DNA of 64,000 nucleotides from Paenibacillus sp. MAHUQ-63 (GTDB lineage Bacteria; Bacillota; Bacilli; Paenibacillales; NBRC-103111): NCBI RefSeq assembly GCF_028765165.1, contig NZ_JARADB010000004.1:434001-498000 (forward strand), in the 5' to 3' direction. Of this stretch, positions 47,400 to 56,733 are shown in pieces. The first letter of the stretch is position 1. The number at the start of each line of letters is the position of its first letter. The notes under the pieces were generated by a model that had not been told where the DNA came from, did not search any database, and saw only the letters and a program-made list of their open reading frames with translations. The position numbers and the translations under genes were made by a program.

Positions 47400-48686
47400 A
47401 TGAATAGAAAAAAATATGCACTGGTCGGTACAGGCGGTCGCGCCGAATTTTTTTATGGAGCACTTGCCGGAGGATTCCGTGATCGTACAGAGCTGGTGGC
47501 CTTCTGCGACATCAACCCTGTAAGGTTAGCTTATGCGAACCGGCTGCTTAGAGAAAAGTACGCCCATCCGGAGATCGCCGTCTACGGCGCCGAAGCGTTC
47601 GATACCATGATTGAGAAGGAAAAGCCCGACGCCATCATCGTAACGACCATCGACAGGACGCACCATAAGTATATTATCCGTGCCATGGAGCTTGGCTGCG
47701 ACGTCATTACCGAGAAGCCGATGACGGTAGATGAGGACAAGTGCCAAGAAATTCTCGATGCGGTGAAGCGGACCGGACGCAGCCTTAGAGTCACCTTCAA
47801 TTACCGTTATGCTCCGCATAATAGCAAAGTCCGCGAACTGATCATGGATGGCGCAATCGGCGAAGTGAATTCCGTGCATTTCGAATGGCTGCTCAGCACC
47901 GAGCATGGCGCAGACTATTTCCGCCGCTGGCACAGGGATAAGCGTAACAGCGGAGGCCTGCTCGTCCACAAATCGACACATCATTTCGATCTGGTTAATT
48001 TCTGGCTGGGAACCCGCCCGCAATCGGTATTCGCTATGGGCGGTCTGATGTATTATGGACGCGAAAACGCGGAGCGCAGAGGAGTCACGCAATTTTACCA
48101 GCGGGCACTCGGCAGCGAAGCGGCCAGAAATGATCCGTTCGCGCTTCATCTGGATACGAACGATCATTTGAAGTCGTTGTATCTCGATGCGGAGATCGCA
48201 GACGGTTATCAGCGGGACCAAAGCGTCTTCGGCGACGGAATTAGTATTGAAGATACGCTGGGCGTTATGGTGCGTTACGAGAACAAGGCGGTGCTCACTT
48301 ATTCGTTGAACGCTTACCAGCCTTGGGAAGGGTTCAATGTCGTATTTAATGGCAGCAAAGGAAGGATGGAGCTGAAGGTCGTGGAACGATCCTACATCAA
48401 CTCGGCGGGGGCGAAGGAGGATGAAGGGGCACTTTCCTACAAGCAGTTGACCGTCCAGCCCATGTTCCAGAAGGCTTATGAAGTAGAGATTGAAGAAAGA
48501 AGCGGAGGGCATGGCGGCGGAGATCCGATTCTGTTGAACGATCTGTTCGGCGAACCGGAGCCCGATCGTTTGAACCGGGCAGCCTCGCATATCGACGGCG
48601 CCGTCTCGATATTGACGGGGATCGCAGGCAATGTCTCCATGCGCACCGGACGCCAGATCGGAATCGACGGTTTGGTGAAGTTTTAA
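47400..48686 (+). CDS. Gfo/Idh/MocA-family oxidoreductase
   Basis: 428 residues. The NAD-binding N-terminus is KYALVGTGGRAEFFYGALAGGF (G-x-G-x-x-x). Catalytic motif: EKPMTVDEDKC (Glu-Lys-Pro, about 100) and GGLLVHKSTHHFDLVNFWLG (His about 191-195). The family oxidises or isomerises sugars, inositols and glycosides. The length, over the usual 330-390, includes an insertion around 210-250. Context suggests a sugar dehydrogenase working with the glycosidase or FAD oxidoreductase downstream. ATG 47400 has AAAGGGGAAGTAG upstream. Confidence 0.9.
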   Translation: MNRKKYALVGTGGRAEFFYGALAGGFRDRTELVAFCDINPVRLAYANRLLREKYAHPEIAVYGAEAFDTMIEKEKPDAIIVTTIDRTHHKYIIRAMELGCDVITEKPMTVDEDKCQEILDAVKRTGRSLRVTFNYRYAPHNSKVRELIMDGAIGEVNSVHFEWLLSTEHGADYFRRWHRDKRNSGGLLVHKSTHHFDLVNFWLGTRPQSVFAMGGLMYYGRENAERRGVTQFYQRALGSEAARNDPFALHLDTNDHLKSLYLDAEIADGYQRDQSVFGDGISIEDTLGVMVRYENKAVLTYSLNAYQPWEGFNVVFNGSKGRMELKVVERSYINSAGAKEDEGALSYKQLTVQPMFQKAYEVEIEERSGGHGGGDPILLNDLFGEPEPDRLNRAASHIDGAVSILTGIAGNVSMRTGRQIGIDGLVKF

Positions 48687-48708
48687 TATTCCGAAAATTT
48701 TGTATTCC

Positions 48709-48729
48709 TATTTACGAACACGTGTAATA
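48709..48729. promoter_or_regulatory. LacI-type operator, copy 1
   Basis: A 21-bp element with core TTTACGAACACGTGTAA is identical to 49764-49784. The centre ACACGTGT is a palindrome. It lies 53-73 bp upstream of the lacI-family start and overlaps a possible -10 (TGTAAT). Confidence 0.8.
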
Positions 48730-48781
48730 TACTTAGAAACATAATAGACATGTGTAGGTTGAAAGGAAGCAAATCCAATCC

Positions 48782-49756
48782 ATGAAAGTAACCATTAAGG
48801 ATATCGCCCGTGCAGCAGGGGTGAGCCACCCCACCGTATCGAAAGCGTTGAACGGCTCTCCGGGAGTCAGCAAAGAAGTCAGGCAAAGGATCGTCAGTAT
48901 CGCCGAGCAGATGAATTATATCCCGAATCAGGCCGCCCGCAGACTGGCCGACAAGCAGACACAGACCATCGGTTTGCTGTGGCCGAAGTCGGAAGCGCTG
49001 TTCTTTCATCACCTCAGCCTGCAGATTCAGCAGGAAGCCGCCAGGCGGGGGCTGGACGTGATGATTTCGCTCGCCGATCCGCCTCGCGGACTGCGTGCGT
49101 TCAACGAGCATTTTGTCGACCGGATCATTTTCTGGAGCCCTCCGGGCTGGCAGCCGGACCTGGATTTCATCAAACAGAAGGAGCTCTTCCATGGACGAAT
49201 GCTGCTGATGGGCGGCGGCGCCCTGAAGGGCGCGCACCGGATCAGTGTGGACCGCAGCGGTGCAATTTATGAGGCAGTACGCTATTTGGCGGCTAACGGT
49301 CACCGCAGAATCACCTTCGTCGGGGATTCCTCCGACAAGCAGCTGGGTTTCACCAGAGGCGTTCTGGAACAGCGGCTGGAGTACCATGAGCATTATGTGA
49401 TTGCCGTCAAAGAGGGGGATCCTTTTCCCGAACATCGGGTTGCTGGGCTGCTGGACAGTCCCGATAAACCGACGGCTTTCATTGTCGACAGCCAATCCTT
49501 CGCGTTCGGTCTGATCAAGCTGTTCAGAGACAGAGAGATTCGTGTGCCCGACGACTACTCGTTAATCGTATATGACGAGATTCCAGAAATGGAAAGGTTG
49601 GAAATTCCCGTAACGACGGTTGGACCTCCGATAGGGAAGCTGGCTGCACTTGCCTTGGGAATCATTGCCGGCAAAGAGAGGCAAAGCGAAGATCGCATGG
49701 AGGATATTGAGATCAAATGCGAGCTGAATGTGCGCAAGTCGACAAGAAGCATCTAA
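48782..49756 (+). CDS. LacI-family transcriptional regulator
   Basis: 324 residues. The helix-turn-helix and hinge are complete: VTIKDIARAAGVSHPTVSKALNGSPGVSKEVRQRI (3-37) and MNYIPNQAARRLA (44-56). The effector domain resembles sugar-binding proteins. It presumably represses its own gene and the downstream ABC operon through the identical elements at 48709 and 49764. ATG follows GAAAGGAAGCAAATCC. The sugar that relieves repression is unknown. Confidence 0.93.
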   Translation: MKVTIKDIARAAGVSHPTVSKALNGSPGVSKEVRQRIVSIAEQMNYIPNQAARRLADKQTQTIGLLWPKSEALFFHHLSLQIQQEAARRGLDVMISLADPPRGLRAFNEHFVDRIIFWSPPGWQPDLDFIKQKELFHGRMLLMGGGALKGAHRISVDRSGAIYEAVRYLAANGHRRITFVGDSSDKQLGFTRGVLEQRLEYHEHYVIAVKEGDPFPEHRVAGLLDSPDKPTAFIVDSQSFAFGLIKLFRDREIRVPDDYSLIVYDEIPEMERLEIPVTTVGPPIGKLAALALGIIAGKERQSEDRMEDIEIKCELNVRKSTRSI

Positions 49757-49763
49757 GTGCGCT

Positions 49764-49784
49764 TATTTACGAACACGTGTAATA
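49764..49784. promoter_or_regulatory. LacI-type operator, copy 2
   Basis: Identical 21-bp copy of the 48709-48729 element, 50-70 bp upstream of the solute-binding protein start. It directly follows the lacI stop. Confidence 0.82.
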
Positions 49785-49833
49785 AGATGGCTTATACCAA
49801 GTTCTTTCGTCCATTCAAAAGGGAGGTTCTACT

Positions 49834-51156
49834 ATGAAAAAGTTCAACCTTATATCCGCATCCGTTTTGATTGTATTTGCCACTGCAGCCTGCTCCTCAG
49901 ACAAAACTACGAATACGCCTGCTGCAAGTCCGTCCGGCGCAGCGTCCAGTGCGCCTTCAGCCGCGCCGAAAGAAGTCACTTTAAAGATCGGCTTGCCCGG
50001 CAGCTATGATATCACAAGCAAGAAAATCATCGAAGGCTTCCAAGCCAAATATCCCAACATCAAGCTGCAGATTGAAGAAGCGCCATGGGCTGATTTTACA
50101 ACCAAAATCGTCACGAATATCGCGGGCAATAACGCACCGGACATTTGGTTTCAAGAAAATGCCGTCATCCTCGGTTACGGTGCCAGGGGCGTTGCCGAAA
50201 ATCTCGAGCCCTACATCAAGCGGGATTTGAAGACCGCGGATTATATCGATTCTCTGCTCTCCGCCAAGACGCCTGACGGCAAAGTTTACGGCATTCCGCA
50301 CGGTGTTAACCCGAACGCGCTCGTGTATAACAAGAAAATCTTCCAGGAGAACAATGTCCCTTTCCCAACCGACGACTGGACCTATCAGGATATGATCGAT
50401 GCAGCCAAGAAATTGACGAAGGACACGGACGGGGACGGCAAGACGGATGTATACGGTTTCCAGACGGCCAGCTCCATTGCCCAGGGTTGGATTCCATGGA
50501 TCAAGTCGGTCGGGGGCTCAGCGCTTGATGCGGGCTTGACGAAGGCGACATTCACCGATCCCAAAACGATTGAAGGCTTGACGCGTTGGGCCGATACGAT
50601 TCATAAGGATAAGATCAGCCCGACCCGTGAGATGCAGACGAACCAGAATTATTTTCAAAGTGAGAAAACGGCCATGACTTTCCTGCAATATTCCGGTCAA
50701 GTCAGCTTGAACAAAAACAAGCCTAATCTGGACTGGGACGTCGTTAAGGTTCCCATTGGCTTTAACGGCAAACGGTTCGTCCCTATGGTGGTCAACCAAT
50801 GGCTGATTTACTCCAAAGCGAAGCCGGAAGCCAAGGAAGCGGCATGGACGTTCCTTCAATATTATTTGAGTGACGAAGCACAAACGTTTCTATCCGAAAG
50901 CGGCGCCAGCCTGCCTGTGAAGAAATCGGTGCTCGAAGCTCTCGAGAAGTCGACCAGCAAGCCGGCCAATAAGAAGGCTTTCACCAAAGGCGTCGAGGAG
51001 GCCGGAGGCACACTGGATGAGAATCCGTCCTGGAATCAATGGCGCGCAGCGGCGACTCCGATATTGAACGATATTCTCGACGGTAAGAAAGCACCGGCTG
51101 ATGGAGCGAAGGAAATCCAGCAAAAAGTGCAGTCCGTTCTGGACGAGAATAAATAA
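49834..51156 (+). CDS. sugar ABC transporter substrate-binding lipoprotein
   Basis: 440 residues, family 1 solute-binding protein. The lipobox is TAACSSD (Cys about 20), followed by a Ser/Pro/Ala-rich linker. VTLKIGLPGSYDITSKKIIEGFQAKYPNIKLQ and WTYQDMIDAAKKLTKDTDGDGKTDVYGF are typical; the latter contains a DTDGDGKTD segment that may bind calcium. NQWLIYSKAKPEAKEAAWTFLQYYL is the C-terminal domain mark. It binds an oligosaccharide or related compound outside the cell. GGGAGGTTCTACT precedes ATG. First gene of the LacI-controlled operon. Confidence 0.93.
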   Translation: MKKFNLISASVLIVFATAACSSDKTTNTPAASPSGAASSAPSAAPKEVTLKIGLPGSYDITSKKIIEGFQAKYPNIKLQIEEAPWADFTTKIVTNIAGNNAPDIWFQENAVILGYGARGVAENLEPYIKRDLKTADYIDSLLSAKTPDGKVYGIPHGVNPNALVYNKKIFQENNVPFPTDDWTYQDMIDAAKKLTKDTDGDGKTDVYGFQTASSIAQGWIPWIKSVGGSALDAGLTKATFTDPKTIEGLTRWADTIHKDKISPTREMQTNQNYFQSEKTAMTFLQYSGQVSLNKNKPNLDWDVVKVPIGFNGKRFVPMVVNQWLIYSKAKPEAKEAAWTFLQYYLSDEAQTFLSESGASLPVKKSVLEALEKSTSKPANKKAFTKGVEEAGGTLDENPSWNQWRAAATPILNDILDGKKAPADGAKEIQQKVQSVLDENK

Positions 51157-51192
51157 GCACGGACTCCGGGTCCGGTCGAATGAGGTGTTTCG

Positions 51193-52080
51193 ATGCGCAA
51201 ACAAGGCTGGTGGGGCTTCTGCTTCACCTTACCTTTTCTCTTACAGTTGGCCGTCTTCTTCCTGTTCCCGTTCTTTTTCTCGTTTTACTTAACATTTACC
51301 AAGTGGGATCTGTTCAACGCGCCTCAGTGGATCGGGCTGAGAAATTGGTCGTTAATGGTCCACAACGACGTGTTCTGGATCGCGCTGCGCAATGTGTTCT
51401 ACTTCGCTCTGCTGTTCGTGCCTGGTCAGACGATGGTCTCCTTGCTGCTGGCTTATATGCTGAATCTGCAAATTCGCGGAAAAACGTTTTTTCGCCTGAT
51501 TTACTTTCTGCCGGTCATTACGCCGTGGGTCGCCGGAGGGCTGGTGTGGCTCTGGATTTACAATAACGAGTTCGGGATTCTGAATTGGGTGCTGGATTCG
51601 CTGGGTCTGGACAGGGTGAATTGGGTCCGCAGCGAAAAGTGGTGGCTGGTTATCGGCTCGATCGCCATCGTCAACATTTGGAAGGGGGCCGGATATTCGA
51701 TGGTCCTGCTTCTCGCAGGGATGCAGAACATTTCCAAAGACATTATGGAGGCGGCCCGGATCGACGGTGCCAACGGCTGGAAATATTTCGTGAAAATAAC
51801 GATCCCGATCGTATCTCCGATGGTCTATATGGTCATGATCCTGTCGACGATTTCAGCATTTCACGCGTTCGACGTGTTTCTGGTTATGCTTGGCGAGAAG
51901 GGGGACATCAACTCCATTCATGACCGGAATATGGTGCCGAACATTCTGATCTACCGCGATGCGTTCCTCAACGCCAAGATGGGCGCTGCATCCGCTTGGG
52001 CTTGGGGGTTATTCGCAATCATCCTGCTGGTCACATTGTTTCAGAAAAAAATGGAGAAGAGGTGGGTCCACTATGAATAA
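51193..52080 (+). CDS. sugar ABC transporter permease (MalF/UgpA-like)
   Basis: 295 residues with six membrane helices. The EAA loop for ATPase contact is EAARIDGANGWKYFVKITIPIVSP (about 186-209). GFCFTLPFLLQLAVFFLFPFFFSFYLTFTKWD is the usual first segment. The start is ATG 51193 after GAGGTGTTTCG. It forms the import channel with the next permease, whose ATG lies inside its last codons. An MsmX-like ATPase encoded elsewhere must drive the system, as is common in Bacilli. Confidence 0.93.
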   Translation: MRKQGWWGFCFTLPFLLQLAVFFLFPFFFSFYLTFTKWDLFNAPQWIGLRNWSLMVHNDVFWIALRNVFYFALLFVPGQTMVSLLLAYMLNLQIRGKTFFRLIYFLPVITPWVAGGLVWLWIYNNEFGILNWVLDSLGLDRVNWVRSEKWWLVIGSIAIVNIWKGAGYSMVLLLAGMQNISKDIMEAARIDGANGWKYFVKITIPIVSPMVYMVMILSTISAFHAFDVFLVMLGEKGDINSIHDRNMVPNILIYRDAFLNAKMGAASAWAWGLFAIILLVTLFQKKMEKRWVHYE

Positions 52081-52903
52081 ACCGTCTGTTGGTCTGCAGT
52101 GGGCTGCCTATATCGTTTTGATCGGCGGCATGCTGTTCATGCTGGTGCCGTTCCTGCAGATGCTCTCTACCTCTTTAATGAAGCCGGGCGATGAATTGAC
52201 GCTGCCGCCCAAATTATGGCCCGAACCGATCGAGTGGAGCAATTACTATAAGGTTTGGGTCGAGGTTAATTTTGTGCGGTACTCGATGAACAGCGTGATT
52301 GTCACCGTACTTGATATGGTAGGGATGGTCGTCTCCTGCGCGTTAGTCGCTTACGGACTTGCCTTTTTCGAATTTAAAGGACGCAGCTTTATTTTTCTGG
52401 CGATGTTAGGCACGATGATGCTTCCGTCGCAAGTCACGATGATTCCAACTTATTTCATATGGAAAGAGCTGGATATGCTGAATACGTATTATCCGCTGTA
52501 CCTGCGCAGCTTCCTGGGAGGCGCGTTCGGTATCTTCCTGCTGCACCAATTTTACAAGACCCTTCCGAGGGAGCTGTATGATGCGGCCTGGGTGGACGGG
52601 GCGAATCCTTGGACCATCTTCTACAAAATCTACCTACCGCTGACAAAGCCTGCATTATCCGCCCTGGCCGTGTTTACCTTCATCTCTTCGTGGAACAGCA
52701 CGCTGGAGCCGCTTATTTATTTGCAGGACAAAAAGCTGTATACGCTGCCGCTCGGACTCCTGTTTCTGCGCAATGAAGTGGACAACAAGACGACGATCAT
52801 TATGGCCGGTTCCGTCATTACGCTGCTTCCGGTACTGATCGTGTTTCTCTTCGCCCAGAAGCAATTCGTGCAAGGTGTGGCGTCTTCGGGGTTAAAAGGA
52901 TGA
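52073..52903 (+). CDS. sugar ABC transporter permease (MalG/UgpE-like)
   Basis: 276 residues. ATG 52073 overlaps the stop of the preceding gene (TATGAATAA) and has GAAGAGGTGGG upstream; the open frame extends further 5' but without a site. Helices and the EAA loop YDAAWVDGANPWTIFYKIYLPLTKPAL (about 166-192) are typical of the CUT1 family. No ATP-binding protein follows; an intercistronic hairpin and the glycosidase gene come next. Confidence 0.93.
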   Translation: MNKPSVGLQWAAYIVLIGGMLFMLVPFLQMLSTSLMKPGDELTLPPKLWPEPIEWSNYYKVWVEVNFVRYSMNSVIVTVLDMVGMVVSCALVAYGLAFFEFKGRSFIFLAMLGTMMLPSQVTMIPTYFIWKELDMLNTYYPLYLRSFLGGAFGIFLLHQFYKTLPRELYDAAWVDGANPWTIFYKIYLPLTKPALSALAVFTFISSWNSTLEPLIYLQDKKLYTLPLGLLFLRNEVDNKTTIIMAGSVITLLPVLIVFLFAQKQFVQGVASSGLKG

Positions 52904-52925
52904 TGGCGGCGCTTCGCGCTGCTGC

Positions 52926-52943
52926 GGCCCGGTCAACCGGGCC
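52926..52943 (+). repeat. intercistronic hairpin
   Basis: GGCCCGG-TCAA-CCGGGCC without a T-tract, between the permease and glycosidase genes. It may stabilise the upstream transporter mRNA or reduce downstream expression. Confidence 0.7.
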
Positions 52944-52974
52944 GATGAACTAGGAAGAGAGAGGGGAGCTGGAG

Positions 52975-54747
52975 ATGGAAGCCAATGTGCCGGTATGGGC
53001 GGATATGCCCGATATGCCCGATATTTGGGGAGAAGGAGCTCTGTTTGCATTCTCAGGACTTGACGGAGATACCGATACACGTTCGCAGTTTGTCGCTGCC
53101 GCAGGGTCGGCAGGCTACGATCTGCTTATTCATACGCCTGCCCGGCGGCTGCTTAAACTTCGGCCCGCTGATTCCGGCAAGGTACGGGTCGCTACGGGCG
53201 ACGTACTGATTGCCGATACTGCCGGGGGAGAGGTGATGATGACGTATACAGCTTGGCATACGCTGACCGGCCATCTGCCGGGCGATGGTGAAGTGGCTTT
53301 AGCGTTCGCAGACGGCGGCCCGGAGCTTATCGCTGGGACGAGGCTCCGGATGGAGGGGCGCACCGATGGCGGACAGCTTACGATCTCGGAGGATGCCGGA
53401 GCTGGGGATGTCATCGCGCTTCTGGTGGCGGCGGATGGAAGGTCCTGGGCACTGGCTTTCGGCAGGAGTTCGGCCGAAGCGACGGATCGCGCAGTTGGCG
53501 CCCTTCAGCTGGATCGAGATCAGGTGGCGAAGGAACGGCTGGCCGTCTATGCCAAGCTGCCCAAGCTTAGCGATCCTGCAAGAGCAAGGCTGCTGCATAA
53601 ATGCTTAAGCGTTATGAAAGTGAATACACTTTCTGCCGAAGCATCCATAGGCCAGATATGGTCGACGCCCGACCGGGTGCCGCACAGAGCCATGTGGCTG
53701 TGGGATTCCGTGTTTCATTCCTTCGCCATGAACAGGCTGCACGCCGGTACCGCCTGGATGTTCCTCCGGAGCGTGCTCGAGACCCAGCGCGATGACGGAA
53801 TGATTCCGCATATGAGCAGAGCCGACGGCACCGTTTCTTCCATCACCCAGCCTCCTATATTGGCATGGGGGGTATGGGAGAATTACCGATATACGAAGCG
53901 AAGGACCGATCTGGCCTATGCGCTGCCCCGGCTTGAGCGTTATATGGAATGGATACTTCAACAACGGGACGGTAATCGGAACGGTCTTCTGGAATGGATG
54001 ATCGAGGGCAACCCGCTCTGCCGGTCCGGCGAATCCGGTATGGATAATTCTCCGAGATTCGATGAAGCGGCTCAGCTGGATGCCGTGGATTTCTCCTCCT
54101 ATGCGGCCGCCGATATGGGATATATGGCACTGATCGCCGAAGAGCTGGGAGATCGTGAGCGAGCGTTGCTATGGTCCCGGCGTTCAGCTGACATGTCGGC
54201 GAATGTCCACAGTCAACTGTGGGATGAGGAAGACGGATTTTATTACGATCTAGGCATGGACGGAAGGAAGTCGAAGGTGAAGGCCGTAAGCGGATTCATG
54301 CCGTTGCTGCTTGAAGATATACACGAAGCAAGAACAGAACGCCTGCTCGCGATGCTGCACAATCCGCAGCACTTCGGTACCGGACTGCCCATTCCCAGCA
54401 CCGCCGTCTCCGAGTCTGCGTATTCCACGGATATGTGGCGCGGGCCTGTATGGATCAGTACGAATTACCTCGTTATCCGAGGTCTGCGTAAGCAGGGGAA
54501 AGAGGAGGAAGCAAGCAAGCTGGCGGAGAGAACCATTGCTGCCGTGCAGTTCTGGTATGAGCGGCATGGTGTCATCTTTGAATATTTCGATGCCGAAGAC
54601 AAGAGGCCGCCGTCCGCCTGCTGCCGGAAAGGCCCGCCTTTGCAGCAATACGACATACGCCGGAAGATCGATCCGATCCGTGATTTTCACTGGTCGGCTG
54701 CCTTGACCGCTTGCCTGCTGTTAGATTCGGAGGCCATGTCCGGTTAG
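52975..54747 (+). CDS. six-hairpin glycoside hydrolase (trehalase/GH63-like), cytosolic
   Basis: 590 residues without a signal peptide. The C-terminal two thirds are an (alpha/alpha)6 barrel: HRAMWLWDSVFHSFAMNRL (about 233-251, W-x-W-D-S with catalytic acid Asp), RSVLETQRDDGMIPHM, ILAWGVWENYR, DEAAQLDAVDFSSY and RGPVWISTNYLVIRGL (about 489-504) agree with GH37/GH63/MGH-type hydrolases. The final KGPPLQQYDIRRKIDPIRDFHWSAALTACLLL carries the second acidic region. The first 200 residues are a beta-rich domain. It probably cleaves an imported oligosaccharide or glycoside; specificity unknown. GGGGAGCTGGAG precedes ATG. Confidence 0.85.
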   Translation: MEANVPVWADMPDMPDIWGEGALFAFSGLDGDTDTRSQFVAAAGSAGYDLLIHTPARRLLKLRPADSGKVRVATGDVLIADTAGGEVMMTYTAWHTLTGHLPGDGEVALAFADGGPELIAGTRLRMEGRTDGGQLTISEDAGAGDVIALLVAADGRSWALAFGRSSAEATDRAVGALQLDRDQVAKERLAVYAKLPKLSDPARARLLHKCLSVMKVNTLSAEASIGQIWSTPDRVPHRAMWLWDSVFHSFAMNRLHAGTAWMFLRSVLETQRDDGMIPHMSRADGTVSSITQPPILAWGVWENYRYTKRRTDLAYALPRLERYMEWILQQRDGNRNGLLEWMIEGNPLCRSGESGMDNSPRFDEAAQLDAVDFSSYAAADMGYMALIAEELGDRERALLWSRRSADMSANVHSQLWDEEDGFYYDLGMDGRKSKVKAVSGFMPLLLEDIHEARTERLLAMLHNPQHFGTGLPIPSTAVSESAYSTDMWRGPVWISTNYLVIRGLRKQGKEEEASKLAERTIAAVQFWYERHGVIFEYFDAEDKRPPSACCRKGPPLQQYDIRRKIDPIRDFHWSAALTACLLLDSEAMSG

Positions 54748-54843
54748 AGGAAGGAAGAGCGTGTAAGCTGGAAACGAGAAGTATTGTACACCAATGACTC
54801 GAACCGCATAGATCCGAATAACTACGATGTAGGAGGGATTATG

Positions 54844-56691
54844 ATGAGGGATTCAGAGCTCCATGATGTCAAACTTCAAGAGACGACCGACACTCAGCAC
54901 CAGTTGGAAAGCGCCGGACAAGAGGAAGATAACGAGCCATCCCGTACAATGACCCGCCGAAGCTTGCTTGGCGTTCTTGGGGCGGCTGGAATATCAGCGG
55001 CTGCCGGAGGGGCTGTATGGAGCCTGCTCAGATCGCCGGCAGCAGCGGCAGCAAGTACGGTGACCGGTAATGTGTACGGGCGGAAAGGGTTAGATTTGTT
55101 AAACACAAGCGACCCGTGCTGGGTTAATGTACTTGACTACGGCGCCGCCGGAGACGGCATTGCGGATGACACGAACGCCTTCGTGAACGCTGCCGCTACC
55201 GGTAAACCGATGATTGTTCCTAAACCGACGGCATTCTATAAGCTGAGCGGTCCGGTAGCGCTAACGGCTTCCATCATCGGTATCGGCATGCCGGAAATCC
55301 AGATGAGCGGTTCCAACGGGTCCGATCAGAAACGCATGTTTCTCATCCATAATTATCAGGGCGGCGGACTGCATGTAACGGGACTTTACCTGAACGGCGG
55401 TTATACGACCGGCACGGCCGACGAGCAATCCCATCTTGTCCGAATCGCCAATTCCGTCAATGTTTTCGTTCATAACAATATGCTGCATGCTCCATATGGA
55501 GATTGTGTCTATATCGGCTCCAGTGTTGGCACCGTGTATCTTGCACCCAGTGAGAATGTGCATATCCTGGACAACGTGCTCAGCAATCCAAGGAGATGCG
55601 CGGTTGCTGTCGTTTCCGGGCGCAAGGTATGGATCTCAGGCAATGTCATCAAGGATCCCTTTCCGTATGTGGCCACCATCGATTTGGAGCCGAACAGCTC
55701 TTCAACAGGCTCGGATATCGTAGAAGATATTTGGATCGCGAACAATGAGTATTACAGCGAAATTTATTTCATTAACTCATACAATCCCAATACGTCCTAT
55801 CCCAATAAGCGGATCACCATTACGGGGAACAAGGGCCAAGCGAGGTATTTCTTCCGGTGTAACAGCGCTCCGGCGATCACGGAGCAGGTGACCATCAAAG
55901 ACAACGATTTCTACGGGTCTGTCTCCGATGCCCGCATGATCCAATGCTCTAATGTGACCAAGGGACTCGAAATCAGCGGCAACCGCGATTATGCGACCGG
56001 CGCCGCAGGCTGGAATATCGCGAATACGGCAGCCCCGATCGTTGCGGGCAACCGGATCGAATCGTCACGGGCGATAGCCGTATCGTTTACCAACTGCTCT
56101 TCCGTCCAATTCACTGGCAACCTGATCAAGGATATTAACTCGTCCAACGGAGCGGTCCGGTTCGCAGGGCCGCAGGCGACGGGCCGTCATCTGATCGCCG
56201 GTAACCAGCTGGTCAATATCGGCAGTGTCGGTTACTGGTTCGGCGGTGTGGTGACGGAGACGCTGTTCGATGGCAATGTGACGGAATGTGCGGGGAAATG
56301 CGTGCAAATCGATGCGGCGGCGGCCGGCTCCGACCTTCGGATTACAACCGGAAACGTGTTCGCAGGCACGGGAACTCCCGTATTCGGAGGTGCTAATCTG
56401 AAAGCATGGACTTCGCCGGAAATTCAGACGAAGGATGCCATAACGGGATGGGCTGCAGCCGCACCTGTCTCGGGGACATGGAAACGAGGTTCCATCCTGT
56501 GGAACGCTCAGCCGTCTGTTCTCTCCCCGACTGGATGGATTTGCGTATCCGACGGCACGCCCGGCGTCTGGGAGCCGATCGGATCGGCGGGTGCGCTTAG
56601 CGCTTCGTCTGTGAAGCTGAAATCTCCGGGTGGAAGTGTTTTCATCGTGGGCGTTACCGACACAGGTCAACTAACCGTTACGCCGGCTTAA
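54844..56691 (+). CDS. Tat-exported right-handed beta-helix protein 1 (Pectate_lyase_3-like)
   Basis: 615 residues from ATG 54844 (seven bases after AGGAGG; ATG 54841 also fits). A twin-arginine signal, TRRSLLGVLG with RR at about 38-39, ends in an Ala-rich stretch. VNVLDYGAAGDGIADDTNAF (about 95-114) is the hallmark of the pectate-lyase-3 fold; N-x-V-x-I-x-x-N-x-type coils follow to about 510. The tail GWICVSDGTPGVWEPIG resembles tailspike-like termini. The cofactor-binding Tat route suggests folding before export. Possibly a lyase or hydrolase for an acidic glycan. No catalytic residues assigned. Confidence 0.82.
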   Translation: MRDSELHDVKLQETTDTQHQLESAGQEEDNEPSRTMTRRSLLGVLGAAGISAAAGGAVWSLLRSPAAAAASTVTGNVYGRKGLDLLNTSDPCWVNVLDYGAAGDGIADDTNAFVNAAATGKPMIVPKPTAFYKLSGPVALTASIIGIGMPEIQMSGSNGSDQKRMFLIHNYQGGGLHVTGLYLNGGYTTGTADEQSHLVRIANSVNVFVHNNMLHAPYGDCVYIGSSVGTVYLAPSENVHILDNVLSNPRRCAVAVVSGRKVWISGNVIKDPFPYVATIDLEPNSSSTGSDIVEDIWIANNEYYSEIYFINSYNPNTSYPNKRITITGNKGQARYFFRCNSAPAITEQVTIKDNDFYGSVSDARMIQCSNVTKGLEISGNRDYATGAAGWNIANTAAPIVAGNRIESSRAIAVSFTNCSSVQFTGNLIKDINSSNGAVRFAGPQATGRHLIAGNQLVNIGSVGYWFGGVVTETLFDGNVTECAGKCVQIDAAAAGSDLRITTGNVFAGTGTPVFGGANLKAWTSPEIQTKDAITGWAAAAPVSGTWKRGSILWNAQPSVLSPTGWICVSDGTPGVWEPIGSAGALSASSVKLKSPGGSVFIVGVTDTGQLTVTPA

Positions 56692-56733
56692 TATTGGGAA
56701 CTAATCCAACATCTTGCTAGGAGGGTTATGAGT

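Noticed and set aside
47526..48590. 354-codon minus-strand frame opposite the Gfo/Idh/MocA gene
   Set aside because: Low-complexity, no homologous motif, and fully inside a recognised gene.
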